The notes beneath the pieces are model-generated. The model did no database searches. It was not told the DNA's origin and was given only the letters and a program-made list of their open reading frames with translations. DNA of 64,000 bases, taken from contig JAWZYU010000019.1 in the NCBI GenBank assembly GCA_038380435.1, positions 28,545,801-28,609,800 on the forward strand. The letters are read 5' to 3'. Position numbers and translations under genes: made by a program. Source of the stretch: Ryuthela nishihirai. Its lineage: Eukaryota; Arthropoda; Arachnida; Araneae; Heptathelidae. Below, in pieces: positions 1-10,959 of this stretch. Numbering within the stretch: the stretch's first letter is position 1; each line of letters begins with the position of its first letter.

Positions 1-769
1 ACTTTCATCCACAATTTTTACGAATTGGTCATAGCACAGGTTCGTCCTTCACGTCGAAACCAGCGGGGAGTAACTAGCATGACTGGGAGTGACTGGTGTG
101 ACTGGGATTCCGAACTTGATGATCAGACCCACTGCTATAAAAAGTGCGGAAGGGCTCAGGGGTAAAGTACAAAATGCGAGCCGAACTCTAATGACGATGA
201 TAACCGTGAAGGATGAAGCTGTCGATGATGAGATAAGATTTATTGCTTAAGGTCACGCACTCAACGCAGACACAAATTGCTAAATCTGTGGTTTTCGTTT
301 ATGTCTTTGGCGTTCTTTTATTTTGATACCGGTTGGGGATAAAACGCGTGACATCATCGCTCTAAAAACTTGTTTATGCTTGGTTAATAAACTCTTTATT
401 GCATTGTTGGAAAATTCTGTTCCTTGTAACTTTGAGGCGAATGTCTTTAACTCTTTAACTACCAGTTAAAAGTTATTTGGGTTTCGTTATAACATTTATG
501 CTGTTACATGTTAATGGTTGCCAATATTGAAGTTGCGATAAGTTATTTGGCGTGATAAATTGAGTTTGCTCGGCTAGATGCGGACCAATTATAAATTTTT
601 TGAAAGAACTGAAAGGAGGATATTGCACAGATTTTTTCACAGCTGTTGCAAAATTTTTGTAAAACATATAATAATTATATATTTTCATTTAAAAAAATGA
701 AACTGTTTAGCATTCAGTATTAAATTATTTAAAAAAAAAGATAATATCATTGTTTACAACAAGTAGTAG
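1..769. other. Unannotated unique sequence
   Basis: I see no gene, transposon or tandem repeat here. The short open frames lack codon structure or splice sites. A TATA-like CTATAAAAAG near 134 has no associated gene evidence. Confidence 0.5.
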
Positions 770-864
770 ATGCTACTTTTAAACACATCTGTTTGCGTTG
801 TTAAGTGTTTCTGCAATGTCGGTAATTACATTGGAGGCAATATACAGAAAATCTTTCCACTTAT

Positions 865-1230
865 CTGTATTATTTTCCCACGTAGTCCCTGGACTTTTTG
901 AGACATTTGTAACGATGGATTAGCTTATCGAAGGCTTGCCGATATAAGGACGCGTCCTGTAGCCACTTTGTGATTTCCATTTTGACGGCTTCGTTCATTG
1001 AAGGGCCTCATCCTCAGGGATTTTCTTCAGTTTCCAAAACAAGTGAAAAATCCATTGGCTTCAGGTATGGACTGCATGCTGAAATGGGGAACATTTGTCC
1101 ATCGCCAGTTAAGTAGATTCTGATCCATTACAGTCACATCACTATTTTCGAGTTTACGGCACCATTTCCTTATACGTTTTACTGACAGAACATCCAAACC
1201 GTACACGGTCACAAGTTATGATTTGTTCGT
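865..1230 (-). pseudogene. Mariner-like transposase remnant (SETMAR/Mos type), internally deleted
   Basis: Two pieces of a mariner-type transposase are visible on the minus strand. The first, from about 1212 down to 1120, reads like the N-terminal helix-turn-helix region and contains VKRIRKWCRKLEN, which matches the RKWCREFENG-type motif of SETMAR/Mos-like transposases. The second, from about 1005 down to 870, reads NEAVKMEITKWLQ, then HRYKCLKKSRDYVGK and a stop, which matches the usual C-terminal end of these proteins (KLVHRYDKCLNKGGDYVEK-like). The catalytic core (the DDD region of about 200 residues) is missing between them and the reading frame changes, so this is a dead, internally deleted copy. 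I could not recognise its terminal inverted repeats. The family match is from memory of mariner sequences. Confidence 0.7.
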
Positions 1231-1321
1231 GCTTCACTGTATATGTGTAAAGTAGTGATGACTACTTCCACTCATTTGGTATAATTATTACTAATATGCG
1301 ACTTGCAATACATCATTGAGG

Positions 1322-1690
1322 CTAGAGTTGGCTCAGTCGGTAGCACGCCAGGCTCGTCTGCAGTTCCCAGGTTCGAGTCCCGTCTGATCCAGTGTTGAGA
1401 TTTATCTTCACAAAACACTTCACCATGCTCTCGATCAGTAGGTATACCGATGAGCTTGGAAAGGCCAGCGTCTGTCGGATGAGACGTTAAGCCATGGCTC
1501 CGTGTGTCCATACCTTCGGCACGTTAAAGAACACGCTGGATGACGGAAAACTGCCATCTGTCTTCTAAGAGGTGTCTAGTGGATTCCCTTCCTCCAACCT
1601 TCTCGAGCCCTCGGGGTTCTTGTGACCTTGCCATTTAGCCCATTGTGGGCAAAAAAAGTGCTTCCCAGAAGCAAAATACACAACCCAAGA
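1322..1690 (+). mobile_element. SINE-A copy, near full length, diverged
   Basis: It has the tRNA-like head (A box TTGGCTCAGTCGG, B box GGTTCGAGTCC) and the SINE-A body, and ends in a weak ACAACCCAAG tail. A few bases are missing between the A and B boxes. Confidence 0.9.
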
Positions 1691-2529
1691 CATTATTTCC
1701 ATCACCAATATACTTAACGTAATAGTCATCAGAATCAGTTATATGCTATTTCATATTACTAGAACTGTGTAACGTTGTTGAATTTGGACAGCATGTTTTA
1801 TGAACAAGAACTCCCTAACAACATCAGCATTTCACATCTTTCCTCTGCAAAGAACGAATAAGTTTTTGGGTGACAGCCCACAAATAAAGCAAAAACTACA
1901 AGTGTTCCATCTCTACTATGAACGTGTTACTTGTTGTCTCGGATGCACTCTTAACAGAATCCTCTCATCGGAAAGCAAAAAAACAATATTCCCATTCTTG
2001 CGTTGCCCAAAGTAATTTTCGTTGTTTACACTGCAGAACACTTTTGCAAGGTCTTTATTTTGCTAACGTTGTGAAAGGAAATGGGTTAGAGGCGAAAATG
2101 CAGTGCTTTCCGTAAAGGGAAACCCTTTTATTTTAAAAGCATCTTAGCCGGTTGGAGACCCATTCATAACGATTCAATGTGAGGAAGAGTGTTGATCACC
2201 TTTGACGCATTACTCTCTCTGATTATTCCTACTGACAGCAAAGTCGATGAAATGTTAAAGACGTAGCAGCCACTTGAACATTCTGTTTGAAAACAAAAAT
2301 CCTTCTAGAGTTTTTTTTTTATTATTTTCTCGTCCTTGGGAAATAGAATGTGATTTCTGTAACGTCGTCAATGCATTTGTACGAGACTTTTAGTAGGGAC
2401 CACAAAAAATGTGTGTATGGGGCGTTTAAGGGTTCTAAGCGAACCTCTTAACTAAATATATTTCTGTTTTGAAAAATATGCTTATTATTTTTGCGATAAC
2501 TTAATATTTTGCTTTCGCTATTCGCGTGT
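1691..2529. other. Unannotated unique sequence
   Basis: AT-rich DNA without recognisable genes or repeats. The short overlapping open frames at 1800-2115 look non-coding. Confidence 0.45.
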
Positions 2530-2534
2530 TATTT

Positions 2535-2890
2535 TTTAGCTCGTTTAGAAAAAACACGAGCTGATAGTTTCACTTTTTGTCTATTTGTCTCTCTGTACAT
2601 TGAACTTTTTTTGTTTTTAGAAATAAAAGTTCTTTTTAGATTCGATAGGTATTGACAAAATATTACGATTCACATTTCGCAAAATTCAATAGTTATAATA
2701 GCATCCTCTAGCATGGAAAAAAGTTCAAAATGTCAAAATTTTAAACTAATATTACAACTCTCCTTAAAAGCAAATATCCGATTTTTCTCCAGAGGCGATT
2801 CGTGTAGTTTAATTTTGATATGTGTTAAGTAATAGTTTTGTATTGGAGCGCTTTAATGCTTGTCCGGATTCTGCATTTAACAAAAATCAA
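2535..2890 (-). repeat. Dispersed repeat related to the 20.7-22.0 kb TIR element
   Basis: Read on the minus strand, this stretch matches the last third of the element at 20724-22002. Both share a motif like GACAAAGTGAAACTAT, an 'agaactttt/aaaagttc' block, GATAGGTATTGA on the opposite strand, and an AAAATTTT block near the far edge. The copies are diverged but collinear over about 200 bp, so this is a dispersed family and not a local duplication. Confidence 0.6.
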
Positions 2891-3101
2891 TCAAACAACT
2901 TTTATTTAATCGTTATATACAATTTAGAACACCAAAAAAATGTATAAATCCGAAAACCATATGGTTTGTTGAGCCACTAAAGGAACTTAAAACTAAAATC
3001 AGTAAAGACTATAAAGTCACGGTGGGTTATTTTAAAAAGTATGTAAATTAATTTCCACCCATAGTAAATACACAGATTTCCTATATATAGAGAGAGAGAG
3101 A

Positions 3102-3485
3102 GTTGGGTTGTTTTACCTCTGAGCGGCACTTTTTTGCACACCATGGGCTAAATGGCCAGGTCACATGGACCCCGAAGGCTTGGAGAAGGTTGGGGGAGGG
3201 GATCCACTGGAACAGCTGTTGGGAGACAGATTGTAGCCTCCCATCAAGGCCATCCAGCGTGTTCTTTAACGTGCACAGGGTATGGCTCTCCCGCACACGG
3301 GGCCACGGCTTAACGTCCCATCCGACGGACGGCGGCCTTTCCATGCCCATCGGTGTCCCCTACTGACCATGGACAGGGCGGGGAATTTTGCGGAGATAAA
3401 TCTCAACGCTGACCCAGCTGGGACTCGAACCTGGGAACTACAGATTACGAGCCTGGCGCGCTACCGACTGAGCCACCCCCGCCCC
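3102..3485 (-). mobile_element. SINE-A copy, full length with target duplication
   Basis: Complete copy in reverse orientation: TTGGGTTG tail at 3103, tRNA-like head (complement of GGTTCGAGTCC) ending in CCCGCCCC at 3485. Flanking target duplication ATATATAGAGAGA at 3083-3095 and 3486-3498. Confidence 0.95.
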
Positions 3486-3527
3486 ATATATAGAGAGAAT
3501 TCAACAACTACTCAGGTGAAAAAACAT

Positions 3528-3612
3528 TATTGCCGATAGGGGATGCATCTCTTATGTATCTGGAGAGTTGCGGGTTTGAATCCCGGCCCGTCGTCAATAT
3601 TTTTTTTCACAT
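3528..3612 (+). repeat. tRNA-like dispersed element, copy 1
   Basis: Contains a B-box-like TTGCGGGTTTGAATCCC, a GTATCTGGAGAGTTGCGGG block and a downstream TTTTTTTTCACA. It is repeated at 3838-3925. The T arm does not pair properly, so it is a tRNA-derived repeat and not a tRNA gene. Confidence 0.5.
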
Positions 3613-3837
3613 CAGTTCGTGTTCAATTCTATAACTACAGGCAATCTGTGTATTTGCTACGGACGGATTTTTTTGCATAAATAACGTTTAAGCGTGAATG
3701 ACTTCTTCATTAATATCTGATTCATTAACAACAAATGGGAATTAGTTGCCTCTCCTGGGGTATAGATGGCGCAATGTCCGCCACATTCAGTGAAAGATTT
3801 ATAGGTCATATCATATCATGTAAGCAAATTATCGTCT

Positions 3838-3925
3838 GATGGGCGGTTTAACGGTATACCGCTCTGGCAAGTATCTGGAAAGTTGCGGGTTCGATTCCCA
3901 CCCGGTTGGCAATAATTTTTTCACA
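3838..3925 (+). repeat. tRNA-like dispersed element, copy 2
   Basis: Has an A-box-like GGTTTAACGGTATACCGC and a B box GGGTTCGATTCCCACCC, then CAATAATTTTTTCACA as in copy 1. The cloverleaf is imperfect and no functional tRNA is proposed. Confidence 0.5.
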
Positions 3926-3984
3926 GGAGTATTTGATAAATTTCCACTTTATACTAGGTTATTTAAAGGATCTCTTTTACACGG

Positions 3985-4276
3985 AAGCACGGTTTTAGTC
4001 CATTCACTGGCCGTGTGAAAGAGAATAAAGCCCTGGCCTCCCGTGTGAATGAGACTAAAACCATGCCCCTCGAGTGAATTGGGACTTAAAGCAGTGCCCG
4101 GGCGGAACTAAAGCCATGCCCTTGGGAATGGGACTAAAGCCGTGCCCAAGTGAATAGGACTAAAGTCATGTCCCCAGTGTGAAGGGACTAAAGCCGTGCC
4201 CTCACGTGAATGGGACTAAAGTCGTAGCCCCGCATGAAGGGGACTAAAACCTTAGCCCCGCGTGAATGGGACTAAA
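3985..4276. repeat. Degenerate minisatellite, unit about 33-36 bp
   Basis: About eight units built on GGGACTAAAGCCGTGCCC followed by a GTGAAT-type end. Units vary in length and sequence and the array is GC-richer than its surroundings. Confidence 0.85.
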
Positions 4277-4335
4277 ACCTGGGAAAGGGATATTACGACC
4301 TTGGCGCGCTACCTACTGAGCCGACCCCCACCACT
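4277..4335 (-). mobile_element. SINE-A tRNA-head fragment
   Basis: Only the head is present: complement of the A box (CTACTGAGCC) and part of the anticodon-side sequence (ACGACCTTGGCGCGC). Confidence 0.6.
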
Positions 4336-4859
4336 ATTGAACTTGAGGGCATCAGGTTATTAGCCTTGTATGCTACTGACTGAGTTAACTCCAAGCATCC
4401 TCCTCCCTGCGTTGTTGATCATAATAACCCTATAAAAAAAGACGAGATTCATCACTGAAAGCTCCGATCGCTCTTGTTTTTTTGTATTCGTTACTGTCAA
4501 TCAAATCTCTGTCCTATTTGCACCAACGAAGTCTTGTTGCAAAATCCCGAAGAATCTAGCGGCATTTGCAGCATTTGCCGCCTCCGATTGCAATCCAACT
4601 TACCGTAATCTTCTTTAATGGGGGCTCACTGACACAGGTTGATCCGGAGAATGCCCTAACACAATACCGATTACCAGAACTCCTGGACTCTTTTCTGCTG
4701 TGGCCTTTCTTCTGACACGTCGATCAATTCTATCTGCTGTGCTGAAAGGAGCTGTAGGGCTGTGGCGATGTCCATGGGTGACTTCATTTATCCAACTTCT
4801 CCGTATACGAACCACTGCATTGTAATTACGAACAACTGCTGCATCCCTGATGAACATAT
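4336..4859. other. Unannotated sequence
   Basis: No recognisable feature. Open frames on both strands at 4615-4968 show no motif or splice structure. Confidence 0.4.
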
Positions 4860-5150
4860 GGGGGGGGGGGGGGGGTTATTAGGCTCATCTACCGCGTACC
4901 ACGCTCTCAATATGAAGTTTCCAGGTCAGAGTTCGAATTGTGACTACGTTGAAATTTATCTTTCCTAAATTTCATCTTGCCCTCGGAGAGCCATACACTG
5001 TATACGATAAAGAACACGCTGGATAGCCTTCACAGAAGACTTCCATCTGTCTCCTAATAACTGTTCAACGCATCCCCTTAGCCAACCTTCTCTGAGCCCT
5101 TCGGATACTTGTGATCTGTCACATTTCCCCCCTGTGTACAAAAATGGCGC
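4860..5150 (+). mobile_element. SINE-A copy, internally deleted, with poly-G start
   Basis: A 16-G tract at 4860-4875 is followed by a decayed tRNA-like head. The body then jumps from the 'atttatct' part to the AGAGCCATACACTG part, so about 100 bp in the middle are missing. The 3' end is decayed. Confidence 0.75.
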
Positions 5151-6560
5151 TCTCTCTATTTTTTTTTTAAATTTTAAATTTCTAGGTAATTTTTAATGCG
5201 AGATAGCAAAGGGGATTACGGAAAATATTCTCGGAGAAAACCTAATATAGCAAAAGAAATTCAAAATCAGTTATGTACTTAATTACTTCTCATATTTATT
5301 ATTCATTTAGAAGTTTCCCATTTTTTGTTATTAATTATTTATGATTTTTTACTGTTTTTGTGCTAATTATTCATTTATGATAATTGCTCTTTGCTTGCTA
5401 TTCATTTATGCTCTTAATATTTTGTGTTAATTATATATTCATTATATTTAAGGATTTTTACAATCATTGTTCATGTAAGATTTGTTCATTAAGTTTGAGT
5501 TAATAACTCATTTGTCATTATTATTGTAACAAATGAGTTAATAACTCATTTGTTATTATTTTGTTATTTTTGTTTTTTTTATTAGCTTTTCGTTTATGAT
5601 TTTCGTTCCTTTACCTTTTCTGAACTGTTTCCGTTATAGTTTCCGTATGAGTGCCTACGCTTATTCTCTCCCCACTCTCATTGCAGTCCTCGAGGATGTT
5701 TATATTACTAATAATTTTTTGTAAAGGAGAGCAAATAAATTGCGCTGCAAATATTTTATTTCTTTAATAATAAAAAATAAATTTTGCAATCGCTCATGAT
5801 AAAAAATGTGCTAAAACTGATATTTTTATTAATTTTGCTTTTAAAAACAAATATTTTCCCTATAGTACGATACACGAGAAATTTATATCATATTCAAAAT
5901 TGTTATACTTCTACAAAAAGATAAATATAACATTTTTAGCATATTTTGTATCATTAAAGATAATAAATTTCATTTAATTTTAGAATAAACTCTAGAAACT
6001 TTAGGGGAAGGTAACTTAGTGAAGTTTCGTCAATTCTGTCATGTGGGTCTGCCCTAGCTTTCCTGGGTTCAATACTACACTCAGGCTAATCGTAGTCATC
6101 TCAATAGTAATTTGAGGATTAGCACAATCACCCTATTCCGTATTTCATTTCGATCACTGTAACTGCTTATAAGGAATTTCTGGAATTTTTCTAACAACTT
6201 AGCTTATTTTTTGGGGGAGGAACTTGCATTGAGATCGCTTTGCTCTCTAAGTCAGGGATTGTCACGAAACTAGTTGCTGAAGATCATTAATAAACTCTTA
6301 GCATTTCGTCTTGATTTTATCTAGAATTAACAAGGCAGAATATGGAGCCTCGCCCATATTTGAATTTTGGGTATCTGGTTATTTAACCGATTTGCTGCCT
6401 TTTATGAGGATTAAATAATTTATCTTTAGAAATTCCCGTTTGTATCCAAACAAACCAAAACATTAGGTTTTTTTTCACAATGCAATAATTTATTTTTGAT
6501 CAACACATTGTAACAGTATGTTTTTTTTTCCTTCAGCAAGGAGTTGTATTGTTTTATTTA
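5151..6560. other. AT-rich non-coding stretch
   Basis: Strongly AT-rich with loosely repeated TTATTCATTTATGAT-like words between about 5280 and 5560. A palindrome of about 24 bp, built on AAATGAGTTAATAACTCATTT, lies around 5530-5553. No gene is seen. Confidence 0.5.
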
Positions 6561-6564
6561 AAAG

Positions 6565-6872
6565 GGTTGAGGTACTTCTCATCGGAGCTTTTTTTTTGCA
6601 CACAATCATCAGGTCACAAGGACCCCAAACGCTCAGAGAAGGTTGAGAGAAAACTTCCGTCGAAGCCATCCAGCATGTATTTTGCATAGGGTGTAGTTTT
6701 CCTGAACAGTACCACGCTTTTATGTCCCAGCCGAAGATGGATGGCGGCTTTCTCAAGTCCAGAGACGCTCTTTCTCTCAAGTAGGTAGGCTGGGGGTGAA
6801 TGGTGATAATTCTCAACCCAGATGCAATTGGAACTCGAAAATAGGGATTCTGAGCCTGGCAGGGACAAAGGG
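6565..6872 (-). mobile_element. SINE-A copy, diverged and internally shortened
   Basis: Reverse copy recognised by TTTTTTTGCACACAATC, CAAGGACCCC, GGCCATCCAGC-like and CTCAACCCAGATGCAA-like blocks. The block between the 'ggagggga' and 'ctgtc' parts is lost. Confidence 0.75.
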
Positions 6873-6934
6873 CCGCAAGTGATCAGAGTTGTCTTCACGA
6901 TCCATTTTGCAGATGTTTCATGAAAGTTTCTTTA

Positions 6935-7003
6935 AAAACGGCCATTCCTCATTAAGACCATCTAGCGTGTTCTTTAACGTATGCACTACAGTTTCCCTTC
7001 ACA
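6935..7003 (-). mobile_element. SINE-A body fragment
   Basis: Short reverse piece with CATCTAGCGTGTTCTTTAACG. It abuts the forward copy that follows. Confidence 0.6.
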
Positions 7004-7005
7004 CG

Positions 7006-7405
7006 GTAAAATGGGGCGAGTGTGCTCGGCTGATAGTGCACCAGGCTCATAATCTGCACTTCCCAGGTTCAAGCCCCAGCTGGGCCAGCGTTGAGATTTA
7101 TCTCTGCAAAACTTCCCGTCCTTTCCTCAGTCAGTAGAGGACACCGAAGGGTTTGGAAAAGTCGCGTCCGTCGGATGGGATGTTAAGCCGTGGCTCCATG
7201 TGCGAGAAAGCCATATCCTTCGCACGTCAAAGAACACACTGGATGGCCTTGACTGGAAGCTACCATCTATTGTCCCAACAGCCGTTCCAGTGAGCCCCCT
7301 TTCCTAATCTTTTCTGAACCCACGGGGCCCTTTTAACCTGGTCATTTAGCCCGTTGTGCGAAAACAAAAGTTCCGTTCAGAGGTAAAACAACCCAACTCA
7401 ACCCA
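7006..7405 (+). mobile_element. SINE-A copy, near full length
   Basis: Decayed A box (GTGCTCGGCTGATAG), good B-box region (GGTTCAAGCCC), full body, and a tail of ACAACCCAACTCAACCCA. Confidence 0.9.
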
Positions 7406-7548
7406 CGGCAAAATGGGTTAAGCTCCCATCTGATGGACATTGGCCTATTGCAACCTAGTGGTGGTCCCTTTCTCACCGAACAAATAGTAGGAGCTAACTG
7501 GGTACTGGATCTGGAAACATAAGGTTACGAGCCTCGGGCTACCATTAA
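7406..7548 (-). mobile_element. SINE-A 5' fragment, decayed
   Basis: Reverse fragment with CCCATCTGATGGACATTGGCC and a decayed head (GAGCTAACTGGGTACTGGATC, ACGAGCCTCGGGCTACC). Confidence 0.5.
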
Positions 7549-8200
7549 TACAACCCTTATTCTGTTCAGGTAAAAACATTCAGTTAATACACAAAGAATT
7601 TCAAAACCAGATCTCCAACCCAATAAATTAAACCGGTTTCCGAATCACATTCACTCAGAGAAAGAATTCCAGCACGAAGAGTTTCCTTGTTCCCATTCCT
7701 CCCAGTTATGTTAAAAGAAATCACCCAAATGTATTACAGAAACGTGCCAGGTAATTCAGTTAGTTTTTTTTGTTCTCTTCTTAAAGTACAACTGATGAGC
7801 TATCCAAGACGGACGTACCTGCCAAGTTTCGTGTTGACTTTTGATCTTGAAGCGCAAACCTTTTGTCACTTTTGAGAAGCCTTGTTTCATATCTTAGGAA
7901 CACGAACAAAAGGATAAAGTTGAAACCCCATCATTACTTACTGAGAGCAATGAGTCAAAGGGATAACTCTCTTCAACTCCACGTAACTCTCCTTTTGTAA
8001 AGCCATTCATTCAGACTATGAATTATTTAGTCAGGAACGGGTTGTCTTGATATGTAAGAAGAGTATAGTGTCCATGTTCTTTGTCGTCTTCGGTAGGCCT
8101 AACCCGCAGTTTCCAGGACGATAATTCCTAGTTGTATCTCCCATCTCAATTCAAGGAGACATTAAAATATAAAATGCATATAAAACCTTGTTCATTTCAG
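7549..8200. other. Intron or intergenic sequence upstream of the PAN exon
   Basis: Probably the intron before the exon at 8201, as a clear acceptor (TTCATTTCAG) ends it. I found no further exon with matching phase in it. Confidence 0.5.
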
Positions 8201-8461
8201 AGCCGTCCCGTTGCATGTTCCACCAACAAGATGGCCGCGCCCTGGTGCAAGGTCACGTCCACGTGCAGGGGTCAGCCACCACACGGGACCAGTGCGAGGC
8301 AGCCTGTCTAAACCACACCGACTTCACGTGCCGTTCCTTTGAATTCGATCCCGCCCGAGCACTCTGTCTCCTCAGTCCGGATGATTCCTACTCCATTATA
8401 GAGGGCGCTCTGCCGCCGGCACATGGTCGCTACTTTTATGAGAGGGGATCCTGCATCGAGG
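8201..8461 (+). CDS. Internal exon encoding a PAN/Apple domain module
   Basis: The exon has an acceptor TTCATTTCAG and a donor G|GTAAGAAA, and is exactly 261 bp (87 codons) with phase-1 introns on both sides. Such symmetrical exons are typical of shuffled extracellular modules. The translation contains six cysteines in PAN/Apple order: SRC, DQCEAAC, FTC, ARALC and ERGSC. The spacing and the aromatic-rich SFEFDP stretch suit the hairpin-loop fold shared by plasminogen N-termini, apple domains and PAN-ZP proteins such as insect NompA. The local GC content and lack of stops contrast with the flanks. I infer a secreted or membrane-anchored extracellular-matrix protein with several PAN exons, the others lying outside the window. 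A NompA-like PAN-ZP protein is one option, but the parent gene cannot be named. PAN modules bind proteins or carbohydrates; no ligand can be inferred here. Confidence 0.85.
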
Positions 8462-8560
8462 GTAAGAAATCCTTATCTTCGTTTATTTTTTAATCTCTCT
8501 CTCTCTTTTGCTTGTGGCGGTGGGAAAATTTGTTTTTCCTTTCGGTCAATTATTAAGTTT
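8462..8560 (+). other. Start of the intron after the PAN exon
   Basis: Donor GTAAGAAA at 8462 is followed by a pyrimidine-rich run with a short TCTC microsatellite at 8493-8507. Confidence 0.6.
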
Positions 8561-9625
8561 TCTCTTTCAAGTTTATATCTTTTTACACTATCCCCTAACA
8601 TGTGTTTCTCTAAAAATTATATTCTTTTACACTATCCCTTGATATGTATTTCTTTCAAGCTTCAAATAAAAAACAAGACATTTTACAGTATCCCTTGATA
8701 TGTATTTCTTTTAAGCTTAAAAAAAAAACAAGACATTTTACAGTATCCCTTGATATGTATTTCTTTCAAGCTTCAAAAAAAAAACAAGACATTTTACAGT
8801 ATCCCCTATAATGTATTGCTTTTAAACTTTATAACCTTTTACATTATCCTCTAAAATGAATTGCTTTCAAGCTTATATCCATTAACACTATTTCTTATAA
8901 TGTATTGCTCTCAGGCTTTAATCCTTTTTCATTAATCCCCCAATATTGCATCGCTTTCAAGCTTATATCTTTTTACATTATTCCAGATAAAGTGTTGCAT
9001 TCAAGCTTTATATCCTTTTACATCATCCTCTAAAATGCATTGCTTTCAACCTTATATCATTTTACACTATCCCTTATAATGTATTGCTTTCAAGCTTATA
9101 TCGTTTTACACTATCACTTATAATGTATTAATTTCAAGTTTATATTCTTTTACACTATCTTTATAATGTATTGCTTTTCAGTTTATATCCTTTTAAATTA
9201 TCTCTATAATGCATTGCTTTCAAGTTTATACCCTTTTACACTATCCCTTATAATGTATTGCTTTCAAGCTTATATCATTTTACACTATCCCTTATAATAT
9301 ATTGATTTCAAGCCTCTATTCTTTTACATTATCTTTTATATTGTATTGCTTTCAAGTTTATATTCTTTTAAACTATCCCTTATAATGTATTGCATTCAAG
9401 TTTTAAAAAAAGACATTTTACAGTGTCCCTATAATGTATCACTTTCAAGCTTATATACTTTTACACTCTCCCTTATAATGTATTTCTTTCAAGCTTATAT
9501 CCTTTTATACAACCACCCTATCATTTATTGCTTTCAGGCTGATATCATTTTACAGTATTCCCTACAATGTATTGCTATCAAGCTTTATATTGTGGACTTT
9601 TACACTATCCTAATGGATAGTATAA
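8561..9625. repeat. Tandem array of a ~44-bp unit in the intron after the PAN exon
   Basis: About 24 diverged copies of a unit built on TTGCTTTCAAGCTTATATC, then TTTTACACTATCCCTTATAA and TGTA. Units at 8640-8800 share an extra A-run variant (AAAACAAGACATTTTACAGT), so small blocks were locally amplified. Unit length varies by several bases, so the open frames across it are chance. Confidence 0.9.
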
Positions 9626-9960
9626 AAGGATATATACATGACATATATATATAATAAAATGATATATACATGCCTTGAAACACTCCTATGTTATATAAAC
9701 AAGAACATTCAAATCTCCTTCATTTTAAAAATAAATATGGATAAATATCGTTAGAAAAAAAAATGCAGATTTCGGAATAACAACAACATTCGTTTATTAT
9801 GGAAAAGTTGTGGATGCTGAGGTATTTAACAGCAACTTTGCTGGCAGGACTGGATTAAGCTGCAGTAACTCCTAGGCTAGGGATTAGATAGCCTGTGCAT
9901 TACTCCTATGCTGATTACTAGTCATAAAAATGCCTCAAAAGTTAATTTAAATAAATGACT
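9626..9960. other. Non-coding, AT-rich
   Basis: Short AT dinucleotide-rich stretch at 9630-9665, otherwise no recognisable feature. Confidence 0.4.
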
Positions 9961-10004
9961 GGTATAACAACAAATCGTATATTAAAAATGGCAATTTTTG
10001 AAGT

Positions 10005-10290
10005 TTGTATAATGATTCAGTTTTCGTTAATTCAAAACAAAAATGTTTGCGAAGAGCGTAACAAAAGCTTTAGCTGTTAAATGTTTCAGCTTCCACGATT
10101 CTTTAAATATCATATCACATTGCTAAAAAGGCTCAGATTTGAAGAGATTTGATTGGAGTCTGGTTTATATCCAGAGGTATTTTTGCAGAAAGTTTTTATC
10201 TTTTTAAATACAGGGAATAGTAAATGCGGCTTTCCATTCCCATAACAATGAAGTTTCCCATTACACGTTGGAGGATGGTGTGTATTCCGC
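10005..10290. mobile_element. Decayed half of the 568-bp MITE family
   Basis: Collinear with the right half of the element at 39961-40528: GCTTCCACGATTCTTTAAATA, a GATTTGAAGAGATTTGA block, a GCAGAAAGTTTTTAT block, and AAATGCGGCTTTCCATTCC. The left terminal repeat is not recognisable. Confidence 0.5.
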
Positions 10291-10898
10291 ATCAATGTTT
10301 AAAGTTGAACATATCACTCTTAATTTTATATCATATGTATATCGTTCCTTAAATTTCAAATTTAAGCTGACTTCACAATTTAGATGCATAAAAATTTAAT
10401 TTAATCGTGATTGAATCAGAACAAACTTCAAATTCAATATCTCGTGTGGTGGCTTTTAATTTTAATAATAATAAAAAAAATATCGTGTAAATATAATTAA
10501 ACCAAAATTCTGAAGCATTAAAATATTTTGGTATCACATTTTCAACTGTTGATCAAATTTAGCTTTCGCATTGTGATTGGCGTTGTACATTTAATTTTGA
10601 CATCATCTTTAAATGGTACACCATTATCAAATTTAGTAGCGAGTTAAATTTTAGTATTTTACATAAAACTGCGGCTCACAATTGAAACAAAAGTATCTAA
10701 ATGAATATAATGCGTCGTACTTTAATTGTGGCATCATCTTGTAAATTAATGCCGTTAAAGATTTTATGAAGAGACATAACGTAATGCCAAGTGATAAGAT
10801 ACTGAGACATCACTTCTGTGTAGTTCAATGGTAGAGAAACAGCTTTAGACAATTTCAATAGGGTGATTTCTAATAATCATGCAGCAAGCAGATACATT
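10291..10898. other. AT-rich non-coding stretch
   Basis: No gene. Contains loosely repeated ATTTAATTTTGACATCATC-like phrases around 10580-10740, possibly a very old tandem duplication. Confidence 0.4.
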
Positions 10899-10942
10899 CA
10901 GGGGCGTAGCTATGGGAGGGAGATTCCCCCCCCCCCCCCCCC
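10899..10942 (+). repeat. hAT-like terminal motif followed by a 17-C tract
   Basis: CAGGGGCGTAGCTATGGG is the kind of terminus seen in many hAT-superfamily MITEs. It is followed by a C17 tract at 10926-10942. No convincing opposite terminus with an 8-bp target duplication was found. A partial match (complement of CCTCCCATCCCCCACTG) lies at 16485-16501, on the far side of the minisatellite complex. Confidence 0.4.
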
Positions 10943-10959
10943 GCCACGCAAAGTAAATC

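Noticed and set aside
130..145. TATA box (CTATAAAAAG)
   Set aside because: Common by chance in AT-rich DNA; no adjacent exon or initiator evidence.
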